A stretch of DNA of 64,000 nt from Acidobacteria bacterium Ga0077534. Its GTDB lineage: Bacteria; Acidobacteriota; Blastocatellia; Pyrinomonadales; Pyrinomonadaceae. Numbering within the stretch: position 1 is the stretch's first letter; every line of letters starts with the position of its first letter. Below the pieces are notes generated by a model that ran no database searches, had not been told where the DNA came from, and saw only the letters and a list, made by a program, of their open reading frames with translations. The stretch covers positions 62,001 to 126,000 of the forward strand of contig LNEI01000011.1 of the NCBI GenBank assembly GCA_001464455.1, given 5' to 3'. Below are positions 57,144-64,000 of the stretch, one piece after another. Position numbers and translations under genes: made by a program.

Positions 57144-57177
57144 ACGCCGTTTGAGAATTAGCTCAGGCGGCGTTTTT
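57144..57177 (+). terminator. Terminator between the unknown gene and trpE
   Basis: ACGCCGTTTGAG and CTCAGGCGGCGT pair with two mismatches and are followed by TTTTT (57173-57177). The position is 168 bp past the stop of the 128-aa gene, on the rightward strand. Confidence 0.6.
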
Positions 57178-57188
57178 GATTTGGCCCT

Positions 57189-57406
57189 GTCGCCAACGGC
57201 GACAAATATTAAAGCCTAGGGTGCAGCCGCTTCGGCGAAACCCTAGGAGAAGGCGATTTTCAGGTTTAGCTCGCTGAAGGCGAGCAATATGGTCGCCGCA
57301 GATTATACGTCCCCTACAGGGACGGTTCCCGGTTTTTACGGCTTCCTAGGGTTCCGCTCGAAGACTCGCTCCACCCTAGGCTTTAATATTTGTCGCCGTT
57401 GGCGAC
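57189..57406. repeat. 218-bp element with perfect 35-bp inverted ends
   Basis: The left arm 57189-57223 starts GTCGCCAACGGCGAC and ends CCTAGGGTG; the right arm 57372-57406 is its perfect reverse complement. Inner motifs also pair (AACCCTAGGA / TCCTAGGGTT, and small hairpins TCGCTGAAGGCGA and GTCCCCTACAGGGAC). It is non-coding and fits a MITE or compound palindromic repeat. Confidence 0.8.
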
Positions 57407-57472
57407 CTGTAACCCGCGAGGTGAGTTGCTCCTCCTCGAATCGTCGGTTGATTTTACGCTTTTTGTTGAACT

Positions 57473-58861
57473 ATGACCGCAATGCTAGACCAATCTCTCT
57501 CGCACTTGACGCCCGTCGTCACCACAATGCCGGCCGATCTGCTGACGCCGCTTGCGGTGTATTTGAAGCTGTCGGCGGAATCGACTCATTCATTCCTTCT
57601 TGAGTCGGTCGAGGGCGGGAAGAGTCTGGCGAGGTATTCGTTTATCGGGGCCGATCCCGTCGAGGTTTTAAGCGGTGGGCGGGAGGTTTACGAGCAGATC
57701 AGGGAGCATTTTGCGACTCACTTAGTCGAGGCTGATCATGAACTTCCGGCATTTATCGGCGGGGCGATCGGGTATTTGGGTTTTGACGCGTGCGAGTGGT
57801 TCGAGCCGTCATTGGCCGGTAATGTCGATGCAGGCGAATGTGCGTTTATGTTCTACCGCTCGATCGTGGCGTTTGACCATGCGAAGCAGGTGATCAAGAT
57901 CGTGTCGCTTGATCAGGTGGGAGAGTCGGCGAGCACCGACTCTCCCAATTCTGCGATCCGTGCAAAGTTAGAGGATTCTTATCTGCCGAACCTGCCGCCC
58001 GCTCACGCAGGCGCTTCTGAAACCCGGGTTCCGACCTCGAACTGGAAACGCGAAGATTTCGAAGCTGCGGTTGCCGAAATAAAGGAACTGATCAACGCCG
58101 GAGAATGTTACCAAGCCGTTCTTTCGCAATGCTTTACGCGACCAACGACGGCCTCGGCAGTTTCGATCTATCGAGCGATCCGCTCGCTAAATCCGTCGCC
58201 GTATATGTTCCTGCTGGATTTTGGCGAAAAGCAGGTTATAGGAGCGTCGCCGGAGATGTTGGTTAGGTGTCAGGGCGACCGGCTCGAATATAGGCCGATC
58301 GCAGGAACGCGGCCTCGCGGGAATACCGTCGCTGAAGATGACGCACTCGCTGCGGAAATGCGACTCGACAGAAAAGAGGTCGCCGAACACCTGATGCTGG
58401 TCGATCTCGGCCGCAACGACCTGGGCCGAGTTGCCGAATACGGCAGTGTTACGGTCGATACTTTGATGAGCGTTGAGAAATATTCGCACGTTCAACATCT
58501 GGTTAGCTCGCTTTCGGCGAAGTTAAGAAAGGGGCTTGATCGTTTCGACGCCTTAGCAGCTTGCTTCCCTGCCGGAACGGTATCCGGTGCGCCGAAAGTT
58601 CGTTCGATCGAGATAATTCGCGATCTCGAACCAACACCTCGAGGGATTTACGCCGGTGCGGTCGGATATTTTGACTACACAGGCAACATGGATACCTGCA
58701 TCGCGATACGCACGCTGGTCTTGGAAAATGGCGTTGCAACAATACAGGCCGGAGCCGGGATCGTCGCGGATTCGGTGCCGGGATTGGAATTTGAGGAGAC
58801 GGTGAATAAGGCGAAAGGTTTGCTAAGAGCGGTCGAAATTGCGGAGTGCGGATCGGTTTAA
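57473..58861 (+). CDS. trpE: Anthranilate synthase component I
   Basis: 462 aa. The N-terminal Trp-binding region (LLESVEGGKSLARYSFIGAD) is followed by the chorismate-binding domain: SPEMLVRCQGDRLEYRPIAG, LVDLGRNDLGRVAEYGSVTV, FPAGTVSGAPKVRSIEIIRD and QAGAGIVADSVPG. It makes anthranilate from chorismate with ammonia from a glutaminase subunit. That subunit (TrpG) is not encoded in the cluster. A perfect 11-bp palindrome (57919-57946, coding GESASTDS) and a PPAHAG repeat (57992-58016) sit in frame in the linker between the domains. Confidence 0.95.
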   Translation: MTAMLDQSLSHLTPVVTTMPADLLTPLAVYLKLSAESTHSFLLESVEGGKSLARYSFIGADPVEVLSGGREVYEQIREHFATHLVEADHELPAFIGGAIGYLGFDACEWFEPSLAGNVDAGECAFMFYRSIVAFDHAKQVIKIVSLDQVGESASTDSPNSAIRAKLEDSYLPNLPPAHAGASETRVPTSNWKREDFEAAVAEIKELINAGECYQAVLSQCFTRPTTASAVSIYRAIRSLNPSPYMFLLDFGEKQVIGASPEMLVRCQGDRLEYRPIAGTRPRGNTVAEDDALAAEMRLDRKEVAEHLMLVDLGRNDLGRVAEYGSVTVDTLMSVEKYSHVQHLVSSLSAKLRKGLDRFDALAACFPAGTVSGAPKVRSIEIIRDLEPTPRGIYAGAVGYFDYTGNMDTCIAIRTLVLENGVATIQAGAGIVADSVPGLEFEETVNKAKGLLRAVEIAECGSV

Positions 58862-58862
58862 G

Positions 58863-58993
58863 TGCAGAAGCCCGCACTAATTAAGGGCTATGTCGCGATT
58901 TATATCTTTAAGCGATCATTCTGACGCTCGTCATCTCACCGCCGCGAGTTGAAATGGTTTCACGAGAGCCCTTACTGCGTGCGGGCTTCTGCA
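58863..58993. repeat. 131-bp inverted-repeat element in trpE-trpD gap
   Basis: TGCAGAAGCCCGCA (58863-58876) is inverted at 58980-58993, and inner arms TAAGGGCT (58882-58889) / AGCCCTTA (58967-58974) also pair. The element fills almost the whole gap from the trpE stop to 8 bp before the trpD ATG, so a transcript would carry a long stem just upstream of trpD. Confidence 0.7.
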
Positions 58994-59001
58994 TAGTTCA
59001 G

Positions 59002-60024
59002 ATGGAAGATAGGATCTTGGAACATTATCTGGAAGAATTTCAGCTCGGAGCCGACGTCGTGGCGGCGGAGGCCGAGACTTTGTTCGGCGCCCTGATCGGC
59101 TGTGATGATGCCGATCTAATCGCTAAGGTTCTGTCGGCTTGGAATGAAAAGGGCGTGGAGGAAGACGAGCTTTTTGCAATGGCGAGCCTGATGCGTGGGC
59201 GGATGAAGCGAATCGCGTCGGAGCACGATACGTTTGTCGACATCGTCGGAACAGGTGGCGGTGCGGCGAAGACATTCAATGTTTCGACTGCAGCGGCGTT
59301 CGTGATCGCGGGAACGGGATTGCCGGTCGCTAAACACGGAAACCGTGCGGCGACGAGCAATTCCGGAAGTGTCGACGTTTTAACAAGTCTTGGAGTCGAC
59401 GTCGACATCGAGCCGTCGAAGTCCGAGCAAAACCTAAACCAGCACGGCCTTTGTTTTATGTTCGCTCCGCGCTTTCATTCGCTTTCGCCGACTCTTGCGA
59501 CCGCCCGCAGATCGCTTGGGCGTCCGACGATATTTAACAATCTCGGCCCACTCTGCAATCCGGCGTCGACTCCGCACAGCGTGATCGGGGTTTGGGACAA
59601 ACACATGCTTGAGACGACCGCGAATGTGCTTATGCGGCTCGGTGCCGGCCGGTCATGGGTAGTTTACGGCGAAGGCGGACTGGACGAGATCGCTCTGAAA
59701 GGCACGACACTTGTCGCCGAGGTCGGGGATGACAAGGTCGATGTATTCGAGATCTCGGCTGCGGACTTTGATGTGTTTACGCTCGGAAAGGACGTTCCTT
59801 CGAAATGCTCGCCCGACGAGAGTGCCGCGATGATCCAAAGCGTTCTCGGCAACGAGCAAAAGGATCGCGACCCCGAGCGACTGGTTCTGATCAACGCGGC
59901 AGCTGCGATATATGTCTCGGGATCGGCTCCGAGTTTGCCGGATGCTTACGCTCAAGTCGAGCAAAGCATTCGAAGCGGTGAGGCGAGGAAGAAATTGAAA
60001 ACAATGCGAGCAGAATTGTCATAA
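59002..60024 (+). CDS. trpD: Anthranilate phosphoribosyltransferase
   Basis: 340 aa from the ATG at 59002 (MEDRILEHYLEEF); a longer frame from 58954 would run through the inverted repeat and has no family sequence. PRPP-binding GTGGGAAKTFNVSTAAAFVI, KHGNRAATSNSGSVDVL and FNNLGPLCNPA are intact. It attaches anthranilate to phosphoribose. Length is normal. No TrpG domain is fused to it. Confidence 0.95.
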   Translation: MEDRILEHYLEEFQLGADVVAAEAETLFGALIGCDDADLIAKVLSAWNEKGVEEDELFAMASLMRGRMKRIASEHDTFVDIVGTGGGAAKTFNVSTAAAFVIAGTGLPVAKHGNRAATSNSGSVDVLTSLGVDVDIEPSKSEQNLNQHGLCFMFAPRFHSLSPTLATARRSLGRPTIFNNLGPLCNPASTPHSVIGVWDKHMLETTANVLMRLGAGRSWVVYGEGGLDEIALKGTTLVAEVGDDKVDVFEISAADFDVFTLGKDVPSKCSPDESAAMIQSVLGNEQKDRDPERLVLINAAAAIYVSGSAPSLPDAYAQVEQSIRSGEARKKLKTMRAELS

Positions 60025-60042
60025 GTTTTAACATTGAGTGGT

Positions 60043-60156
60043 TCTTTTTGCGTCTTTTTTGCGATCTTTGCGGCCTCTGCGTTAAACACGCTTCCTTTGG
60101 GATGCGAAATCAGCGGAAAGTACGTTTAACGCAAAGTTCGCGAAGAACGCAAAGAA
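60043..60156. repeat. TTTGCG-type dispersed inverted repeat in trpD-trpC gap
   Basis: Left side: TTTTTGCGTC, ATCTTTGCGG and CCTCTGCGTTAAAC (60045-60087). Right side: GTTTAACGCAAAG and GAACGCAAAGAA (60124-60156). The 9-bp core GCGTTAAAC/GTTTAACGC is a perfect inverted repeat. Similar (TTTGCG)n-GTTAAA repeats are common between genes in many Acidobacteria-like genomes. Confidence 0.6.
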
Positions 60157-60205
60157 TAGGCAGAGTTAGAACCTATGTCTTAGATATTCGAAATAAAGAA
60201 TCAGA

Positions 60206-60997
60206 ATGAGCCAGACCTTTCTCGAAAAAGTAACCGCCGAAACCCGCGAACGCGTCGCCGCTGCTCGCTCGTTTGGATATTATCCGAAGCTGCTGCGAAA
60301 GGCTGAAAAGGTTGCGGCGGAGCGGCGTTCCGGTTCCTTTCGCGAAGCTTTTTCGCGACCCGGCAGCGTGAACATAATTGCCGAAATAAAGCGAGCCTCG
60401 CCGTCAAAAGGCGTGATCCGCGCCGAAACAGATGTCGCCCAGGTCGCGAAGCTCTACACGGCTGGCGGTGCATCGGCGATCTCGGTTCTGACCGAGCCGA
60501 ATCATTTCGTGGGAAGCGTCGCCGACCTGATAACGGCTGTCAGAACAACAACGCTGCCGATCCTCCGCAAGGATTTCATCGTCGATGAGTTCCAAATCGT
60601 CGAATCCGCGGCCGCCGGGGCATCCGCGGTTTTGTTGATAGTTGCCGCATTGCCGATGAATGATCTGAAAAACCTCCATGAGACCGCAACCAAATTCGGC
60701 CTCGATGTGCTGGTTGAGGTACACGATGAAGAGGAAATGGAAAAAGCCGGCGATATCGGCTCCTCGATCATCGGCGTAAACAATCGCAACCTTCACTCGC
60801 TAGAAGTCTCGCTGGATACGTCGCGTGATTTGATCCGAATGCGTCCGGCAGGCTCCGTTATCATCGCCGAAAGCGGGATAACTTCGCGAGACGAGATCGA
60901 CGAACTTCGATCTCTCGGGTACAACGGATTCCTGATCGGCGAAACGCTAATGCGAAGCGGCAATATCGTGGAAACACTGCGGGGGCTGACGGCATGA
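60206..60997 (+). CDS. trpC: Indole-3-glycerol phosphate synthase
   Basis: 263 aa, complete. Catalytic and phosphate-binding motifs: IIAEIKRASPSKGVI, LPILRKDFIVDEFQI, DVLVEVHDEEEM, IGVNNRNLHSLEVSLDTS and VIIAESGITSRDEI. It converts CDRP to indole-3-glycerol phosphate in the TIM barrel. The stop overlaps the trpF start by 4 bp. Confidence 0.97.
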   Translation: MSQTFLEKVTAETRERVAAARSFGYYPKLLRKAEKVAAERRSGSFREAFSRPGSVNIIAEIKRASPSKGVIRAETDVAQVAKLYTAGGASAISVLTEPNHFVGSVADLITAVRTTTLPILRKDFIVDEFQIVESAAAGASAVLLIVAALPMNDLKNLHETATKFGLDVLVEVHDEEEMEKAGDIGSSIIGVNNRNLHSLEVSLDTSRDLIRMRPAGSVIIAESGITSRDEIDELRSLGYNGFLIGETLMRSGNIVETLRGLTA

Positions 60998-61659
60998 CTC
61001 TAGTTAAGATCTGCGGAATTACGAATCTCGAGGACGCTCGTCACGCCCTCGAACATGGGGCCGACGAACTTGGGTTTAACTTTTACTCCAAAAGTAAGCG
61101 ATACATTTTCCCGGACGCGGCGAAAGCTATCATTAGCGAACTTCCGGCGAGCGTTTCGAAAGTCGGCGTTTTTGTAAATATGTCACTCGAGGGCGTGCTC
61201 GAGACAGCTCGATTTACCGGAATCACGGCGATCCAACTCCACGGCGACGAAGATACCGTATACGTTCGAGCTTTAAGATCCAAAGCAGGTCTGAAGATAA
61301 TCCGAGCGTTCAGGGTAGAGCGGTCTATGGTGGCGATTCAGAATCCAACATTAGACGCCCACGCAATCTTGCTTGATTCCTACCAGCATAAAGAGTATGG
61401 CGGAACCGGAATGAGTTTCGATTGGAATATAGTAAAGAACTTGTCGGAGTTCTTTCCGACGATATATCTCGCCGGCGGACTTGTCCCGGAAAATGTTGCG
61501 GAAGCCATCAGGACAGTAAGGCCGTATGCCGTTGACGTAGCCAGCGGCGTCGAATCGTCGCCGGGAAAGAAGGATCCGAAGAAAGTTGAGGAGTTTATTC
61601 GAGCGGTCAGAACCGCCTGTGTAAGCGGGCGGTACGAACTCGAGAATCATACAAGCTGA
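60994..61659 (+). CDS. trpF: Phosphoribosylanthranilate isomerase
   Basis: 221 aa. The catalytic Cys is in VKICGITNLEDARHAL and the Asp in VDVASGVESSPGKKDPKKVE, with IQLHGDED and YLAGGLVPENVAEAI between. The last ~16 residues (TACVSGRYELENHTS) lie in a palindromic repeat (61612-61634), so the natural C-terminus has been replaced or extended by repeat sequence. Translationally coupled to trpC. Confidence 0.95.
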   Translation: MTLVKICGITNLEDARHALEHGADELGFNFYSKSKRYIFPDAAKAIISELPASVSKVGVFVNMSLEGVLETARFTGITAIQLHGDEDTVYVRALRSKAGLKIIRAFRVERSMVAIQNPTLDAHAILLDSYQHKEYGGTGMSFDWNIVKNLSEFFPTIYLAGGLVPENVAEAIRTVRPYAVDVASGVESSPGKKDPKKVEEFIRAVRTACVSGRYELENHTS

Positions 61660-61697
61660 ATCCCGGAGGTAATTGCCGCCCGCTAACGCAGGCGGTA
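61612..61697. repeat. Facing GCCCGCNNACGCAGGC repeats at trpF end
   Basis: ACCGCCTGTGTAAGCGGGCGGT (61612-61633) in the trpF 3' end faces GCCGCCCGCTAACGCAGGCGGT (61675-61696) in the trpF-trpB gap. They are one family with the PPAxAGG repeats seen in metG, argS and trpE, and together could fold into a large stem ahead of trpB. Confidence 0.6.
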
Positions 61698-61716
61698 CTG
61701 ACTTCGCTGCAAAAGC

Positions 61717-62910
61717 ATGATTAATTACGAACCAAATGAACATGGCTACTGGGGCGATTACGGCGGGCGGTTTGTGCCTGAGACTTTGGTTGCGCCGTTG
61801 GATGAGCTGACTGAGGGTTATTTTGCGGTTCGGGACGATGCGGGGTTTCATGCGGAGCTGAACGACCTGCATCAGAATTTTACGGGGCGCCCTTCGCCGC
61901 TATATTTCGCAAAGCGGCTGACCGAAACGCTCGGTGGGGCGAAGATCTATCTCAAACGCGAAGACCTCAATCACACCGGTGCCCATAAGATAAATAATTG
62001 TCTCGGCCAGATCCTGCTCGCCCGCGGAATGGGCAAAAAACGCATTATTGCCGAGACTGGTGCCGGACAACACGGCGTGGCGACGGCGACGGTTTGTGCT
62101 CTTTTTGGGCTGGAATGCGTTGTCTACATGGGTACCGAGGACATGCGGCGGCAGGAGCCGAATGTTTTTCGAATGCGGCTGCTCGGCGCTGATGTTCGCG
62201 GCGTCGACTCGGGTTCTCGGACGCTCAAGGACGCAATAAACGAGGCTCTTCGCGATTGGGTTACGAACGTCGACACGACGTATTACCTTCTCGGATCAGC
62301 CCTCGGGCCGCATCCTTATCCGCTGATGGTGCGCGATTTTCAGTCTATCATCGGCCGCGAGGCTCGCGAGCAGATCGTTGAAAAGGAAGGGCGTTTGCCG
62401 GATGTTTTGGTCGCCTGCGTCGGCGGCGGTTCGAATGCCATCGGCCTGTTTCACGCATTTTTGAATGACGACGTAAGGATGATCGGCGTTGAGGCCGGCG
62501 GCCGCGGCAAAACGCTTGGCGAACATGCCGCAAGATTTATGTCGAGTGCTTCCGTCGGGGTTTTGCAGGGAACAAAAAGTTATGTACTCCAAAACGACGA
62601 TGGACAGATCGCCCTGACACACTCGGTCTCGGCGGGGCTCGACTACGCCTCGATCGGCCCGGAACATGCATTTTTACACGACGTTTCGCGAGTCGAATAC
62701 GCCTCGGCGAACGACGATGACGCTCTGGCGGCGTTCAAAACCTTATCCGAAACCGAAGGCATCATTCCGGCACTCGAATCTTCACACGCGATCGCACATG
62801 TGATCAAACTGGCTCCCGAGATGAGCCGCGATTCCGTAATGATCGTCAATCTTTCCGGCCGCGGTGACAAGGATATAAATACTGTGAGGGAAATTTTTGC
62901 GAACAGCTAA
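61717..62910 (+). CDS. trpB: Tryptophan synthase beta chain
   Basis: 397 aa, complete TrpB1 type. The PLP lysine is in [40 protein letters not shown], the phosphate loop [15 protein letters not shown], and [12 protein letters not shown] are conserved. It condenses indole and serine to tryptophan with TrpA. It follows trpF across a short repeat-filled gap. Confidence 0.98.
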   Translation: MINYEPNEHGYWGDYGGRFVPETLVAPLDELTEGYFAVRDDAGFHAELNDLHQNFTGRPSPLYFAKRLTETLGGAKIYLKREDLNHTGAHKINNCLGQILLARGMGKKRIIAETGAGQHGVATATVCALFGLECVVYMGTEDMRRQEPNVFRMRLLGADVRGVDSGSRTLKDAINEALRDWVTNVDTTYYLLGSALGPHPYPLMVRDFQSIIGREAREQIVEKEGRLPDVLVACVGGGSNAIGLFHAFLNDDVRMIGVEAGGRGKTLGEHAARFMSSASVGVLQGTKSYVLQNDDGQIALTHSVSAGLDYASIGPEHAFLHDVSRVEYASANDDDALAAFKTLSETEGIIPALESSHAIAHVIKLAPEMSRDSVMIVNLSGRGDKDINTVREIFANS

Positions 62911-62940
62911 GCGATATCACTGTTTTCATTACCAGGTTAA

Positions 62941-63747
62941 ATGAGTAGAATCAGCAAAACTTTCAATGGGCTCCAAGCTGAAGGACGAAAGGGATTTATA
63001 CCGTTCGTGACGGCCGGCGACCCTGATCTGGCGACCTCGCTTGCGATAGTTCTAAAACTCGCCGAACTCGGAGCGGATGTGATCGAACTGGGCGTGCCTT
63101 TCAGCGACCCAATGGCCGACGGGCCGACCATTCAGCGTTCGTCGGAAAGAGCACTGAAGGGCGGTGTAACACTCGCAAAAGTTCTTGATCTGGCGGCGGA
63201 GATCAGGAAAAAGAGCGATGTGCCCTTGGTTTTGTTCAGCTACTTTAACCCGATCTTCCGCTTCGGCGTTGACGAATTTGAAAAGTCGGCGTCTGCCGCC
63301 GGAATTGACGGGGTTCTGCTTACGGACGTGATCGAGAACGAGGCGGGAGCGATCTCGCGGCGTTTTGGGGAACACGGTATCGACCTGATCTCGCTCGTTG
63401 CCCCAACGACGACAGACGAACGGCTCGAAGCCATTTGCGAGAACGCACGTGGTTTCATCTACGCCGTTTCGCGTGCAGGTGTTACCGGTGCACAAGAAAC
63501 TACGAGTTTGACCGCGGAGCAGTTGGTGAATCGGACAAGGCAGTTTACTGATCTGCCGATCGCCGTTGGATTTGGCATCTCAACCCCGGCTCAGATTAGC
63601 GATGTTTGGAAATATGCTGATGCCGCGGTGGTTGGCTCGGCTATTGTTTCGGTGATCGAAAAGTCGGATCAGGAAGATGTTGTCTTGCGGGTCGAGGAAT
63701 TCGTCTCAGCCCTCGTGCCAAACCGGAGCGTTTCCGTTGCGAAATAG
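62941..63747 (+). CDS. trpA: Tryptophan synthase alpha chain
   Basis: 268 aa. The catalytic Glu is in VIELGVPFSDPMADGPTIQR, the catalytic Asp in GIDGVLLTDVIENEA, and phosphate-binding AVGFGISTPAQI is present. It cleaves indole-3-glycerol phosphate to indole for TrpB. It begins 30 bp after trpB. Confidence 0.97.
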   Translation: MSRISKTFNGLQAEGRKGFIPFVTAGDPDLATSLAIVLKLAELGADVIELGVPFSDPMADGPTIQRSSERALKGGVTLAKVLDLAAEIRKKSDVPLVLFSYFNPIFRFGVDEFEKSASAAGIDGVLLTDVIENEAGAISRRFGEHGIDLISLVAPTTTDERLEAICENARGFIYAVSRAGVTGAQETTSLTAEQLVNRTRQFTDLPIAVGFGISTPAQISDVWKYADAAVVGSAIVSVIEKSDQEDVVLRVEEFVSALVPNRSVSVAK

Positions 63748-63835
63748 GTCGCTTTTCAGTTATCGGCTATCTCGAATTGTTTCCGGATAGCGTGAGGTTT
63801 ACAGTTAAAGGTTCGTGCTATTTGAGGCAAATTTA

Positions 63836-64000
63836 TGTTGATCGTAATGAAACCGGGCGCATCGGCGTCCGACATTGAAAGGGTTCTGGAAGTTATCGAA
63901 ACACTCGGATTTCGCGGCCATACTCTGCCGGGCGAAAATCGTACAGCCATCGGCGTGACCGGAAATCAAGGGTCGATCGATCCAGCGCATTTTGAAAATC
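63836..64000 (+). CDS. aroF: DAHP synthase, N-terminal part (cut by window end)
   Basis: 55 codons from an ATG 8 bp after GAGG: MLIVMKPGASASDIERVLEV, LGFRGHTLPGENRTAIGVTG. This is the ferredoxin-like N-terminal regulatory domain of the type I-beta (AroA/AroF/KdsA-like) 3-deoxy-7-phosphoheptulonate synthases. It would feed chorismate to the trp enzymes just upstream, from which it is 88 bp away. The catalytic barrel is beyond the window. Confidence 0.87.

Larger units (their letters stand above)
56977..57472. other. Non-coding region upstream of trpE
   Basis: About 500 bases with no believable gene. It contains a terminator hairpin (57144-57177) and a 218-bp palindromic element (57189-57406) that ends about 65 bp before trpE. 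The trp promoter or any leader must lie within or right after the element; no trp leader peptide was recognised. Confidence 0.6.

Overview
The window looks like chromosome from a member of the Acidobacteriota, most likely Blastocatellia/Pyrinomonadaceae-like. This is inference from gene style, not from a marker gene: secreted proteins with long Thr-Pro linkers and FG-GAP repeats, Ser/Thr kinases carrying PEGA, zinc-ribbon or WD40 modules, an ECF sigma factor translationally coupled to a kinase, and many families of short palindromic repeats. No rRNA is present. There is one complete tRNA, tRNA-Lys(CTT).

Layout. 1-1289 is mostly repeat-rich spacer after the first codons of a leftward zinc-ribbon gene. 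1290-6262 holds a secreted metalloprotease-like protein facing a PEGA/zinc-ribbon kinase. 6405-6480 is tRNA-Lys(CTT). A 50-bp copy of its 3' end recurs perfectly at 38995-39044, so 6434-39044 is read as a 32.6-kb integrated element. From left to right it carries an integrase and a divergent excisionase-like gene with a palindromic operator; a leftward replication-type operon (two HTH proteins, a zinc-binding protein, a DUF3987 primase/helicase-like protein, a small unknown); an unknown 366-aa protein; a leftward four-gene defence operon (type III-like Res, single-chain GmrSD/DUF262-DUF1524, type III-like Mod, HEPN-CBS protein); two zinc-ribbon micro-ORFs; then cargo comprising an ECF sigma factor, a WD40 Ser/Thr kinase and a ~3,070-aa secreted FG-GAP/Calx-beta/dockerin/cohesin-like protein; and finally a broken regulatory-domain gene, a PEGA/formylglycine-generating-enzyme-like protein and a CIA30 protein. 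No conjugation or capsid genes were seen.

39116-54268 is leftward chromosomal backbone: a three-subunit aldehyde/xanthine-oxidase-type molybdoenzyme, an FHA-PrsW fusion, a HARE-HTH protein, polyprenyl diphosphate synthase, a HicB-like protein, signal peptidase I, YajQ, TatD, a lipoprotein, a BrnT toxin-antitoxin pair, MetG, an M28 peptidase and GTP cyclohydrolase I. 54431-64000 runs rightward: ArgS, an unknown, then trpE-trpD-trpC-trpF-trpB-trpA and the start of a DAHP synthase, together an aromatic/tryptophan biosynthesis cluster without trpG.

Two things stand out. One is the four-gene restriction operon that ends in a HEPN-CBS fusion. The other is the set of palindromic repeats, which sit between genes and also in frame inside housekeeping genes (metG, argS, tatD, trpE, the 3' end of trpF, and mod). 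All functions are read from sequence motifs; no database search was possible.
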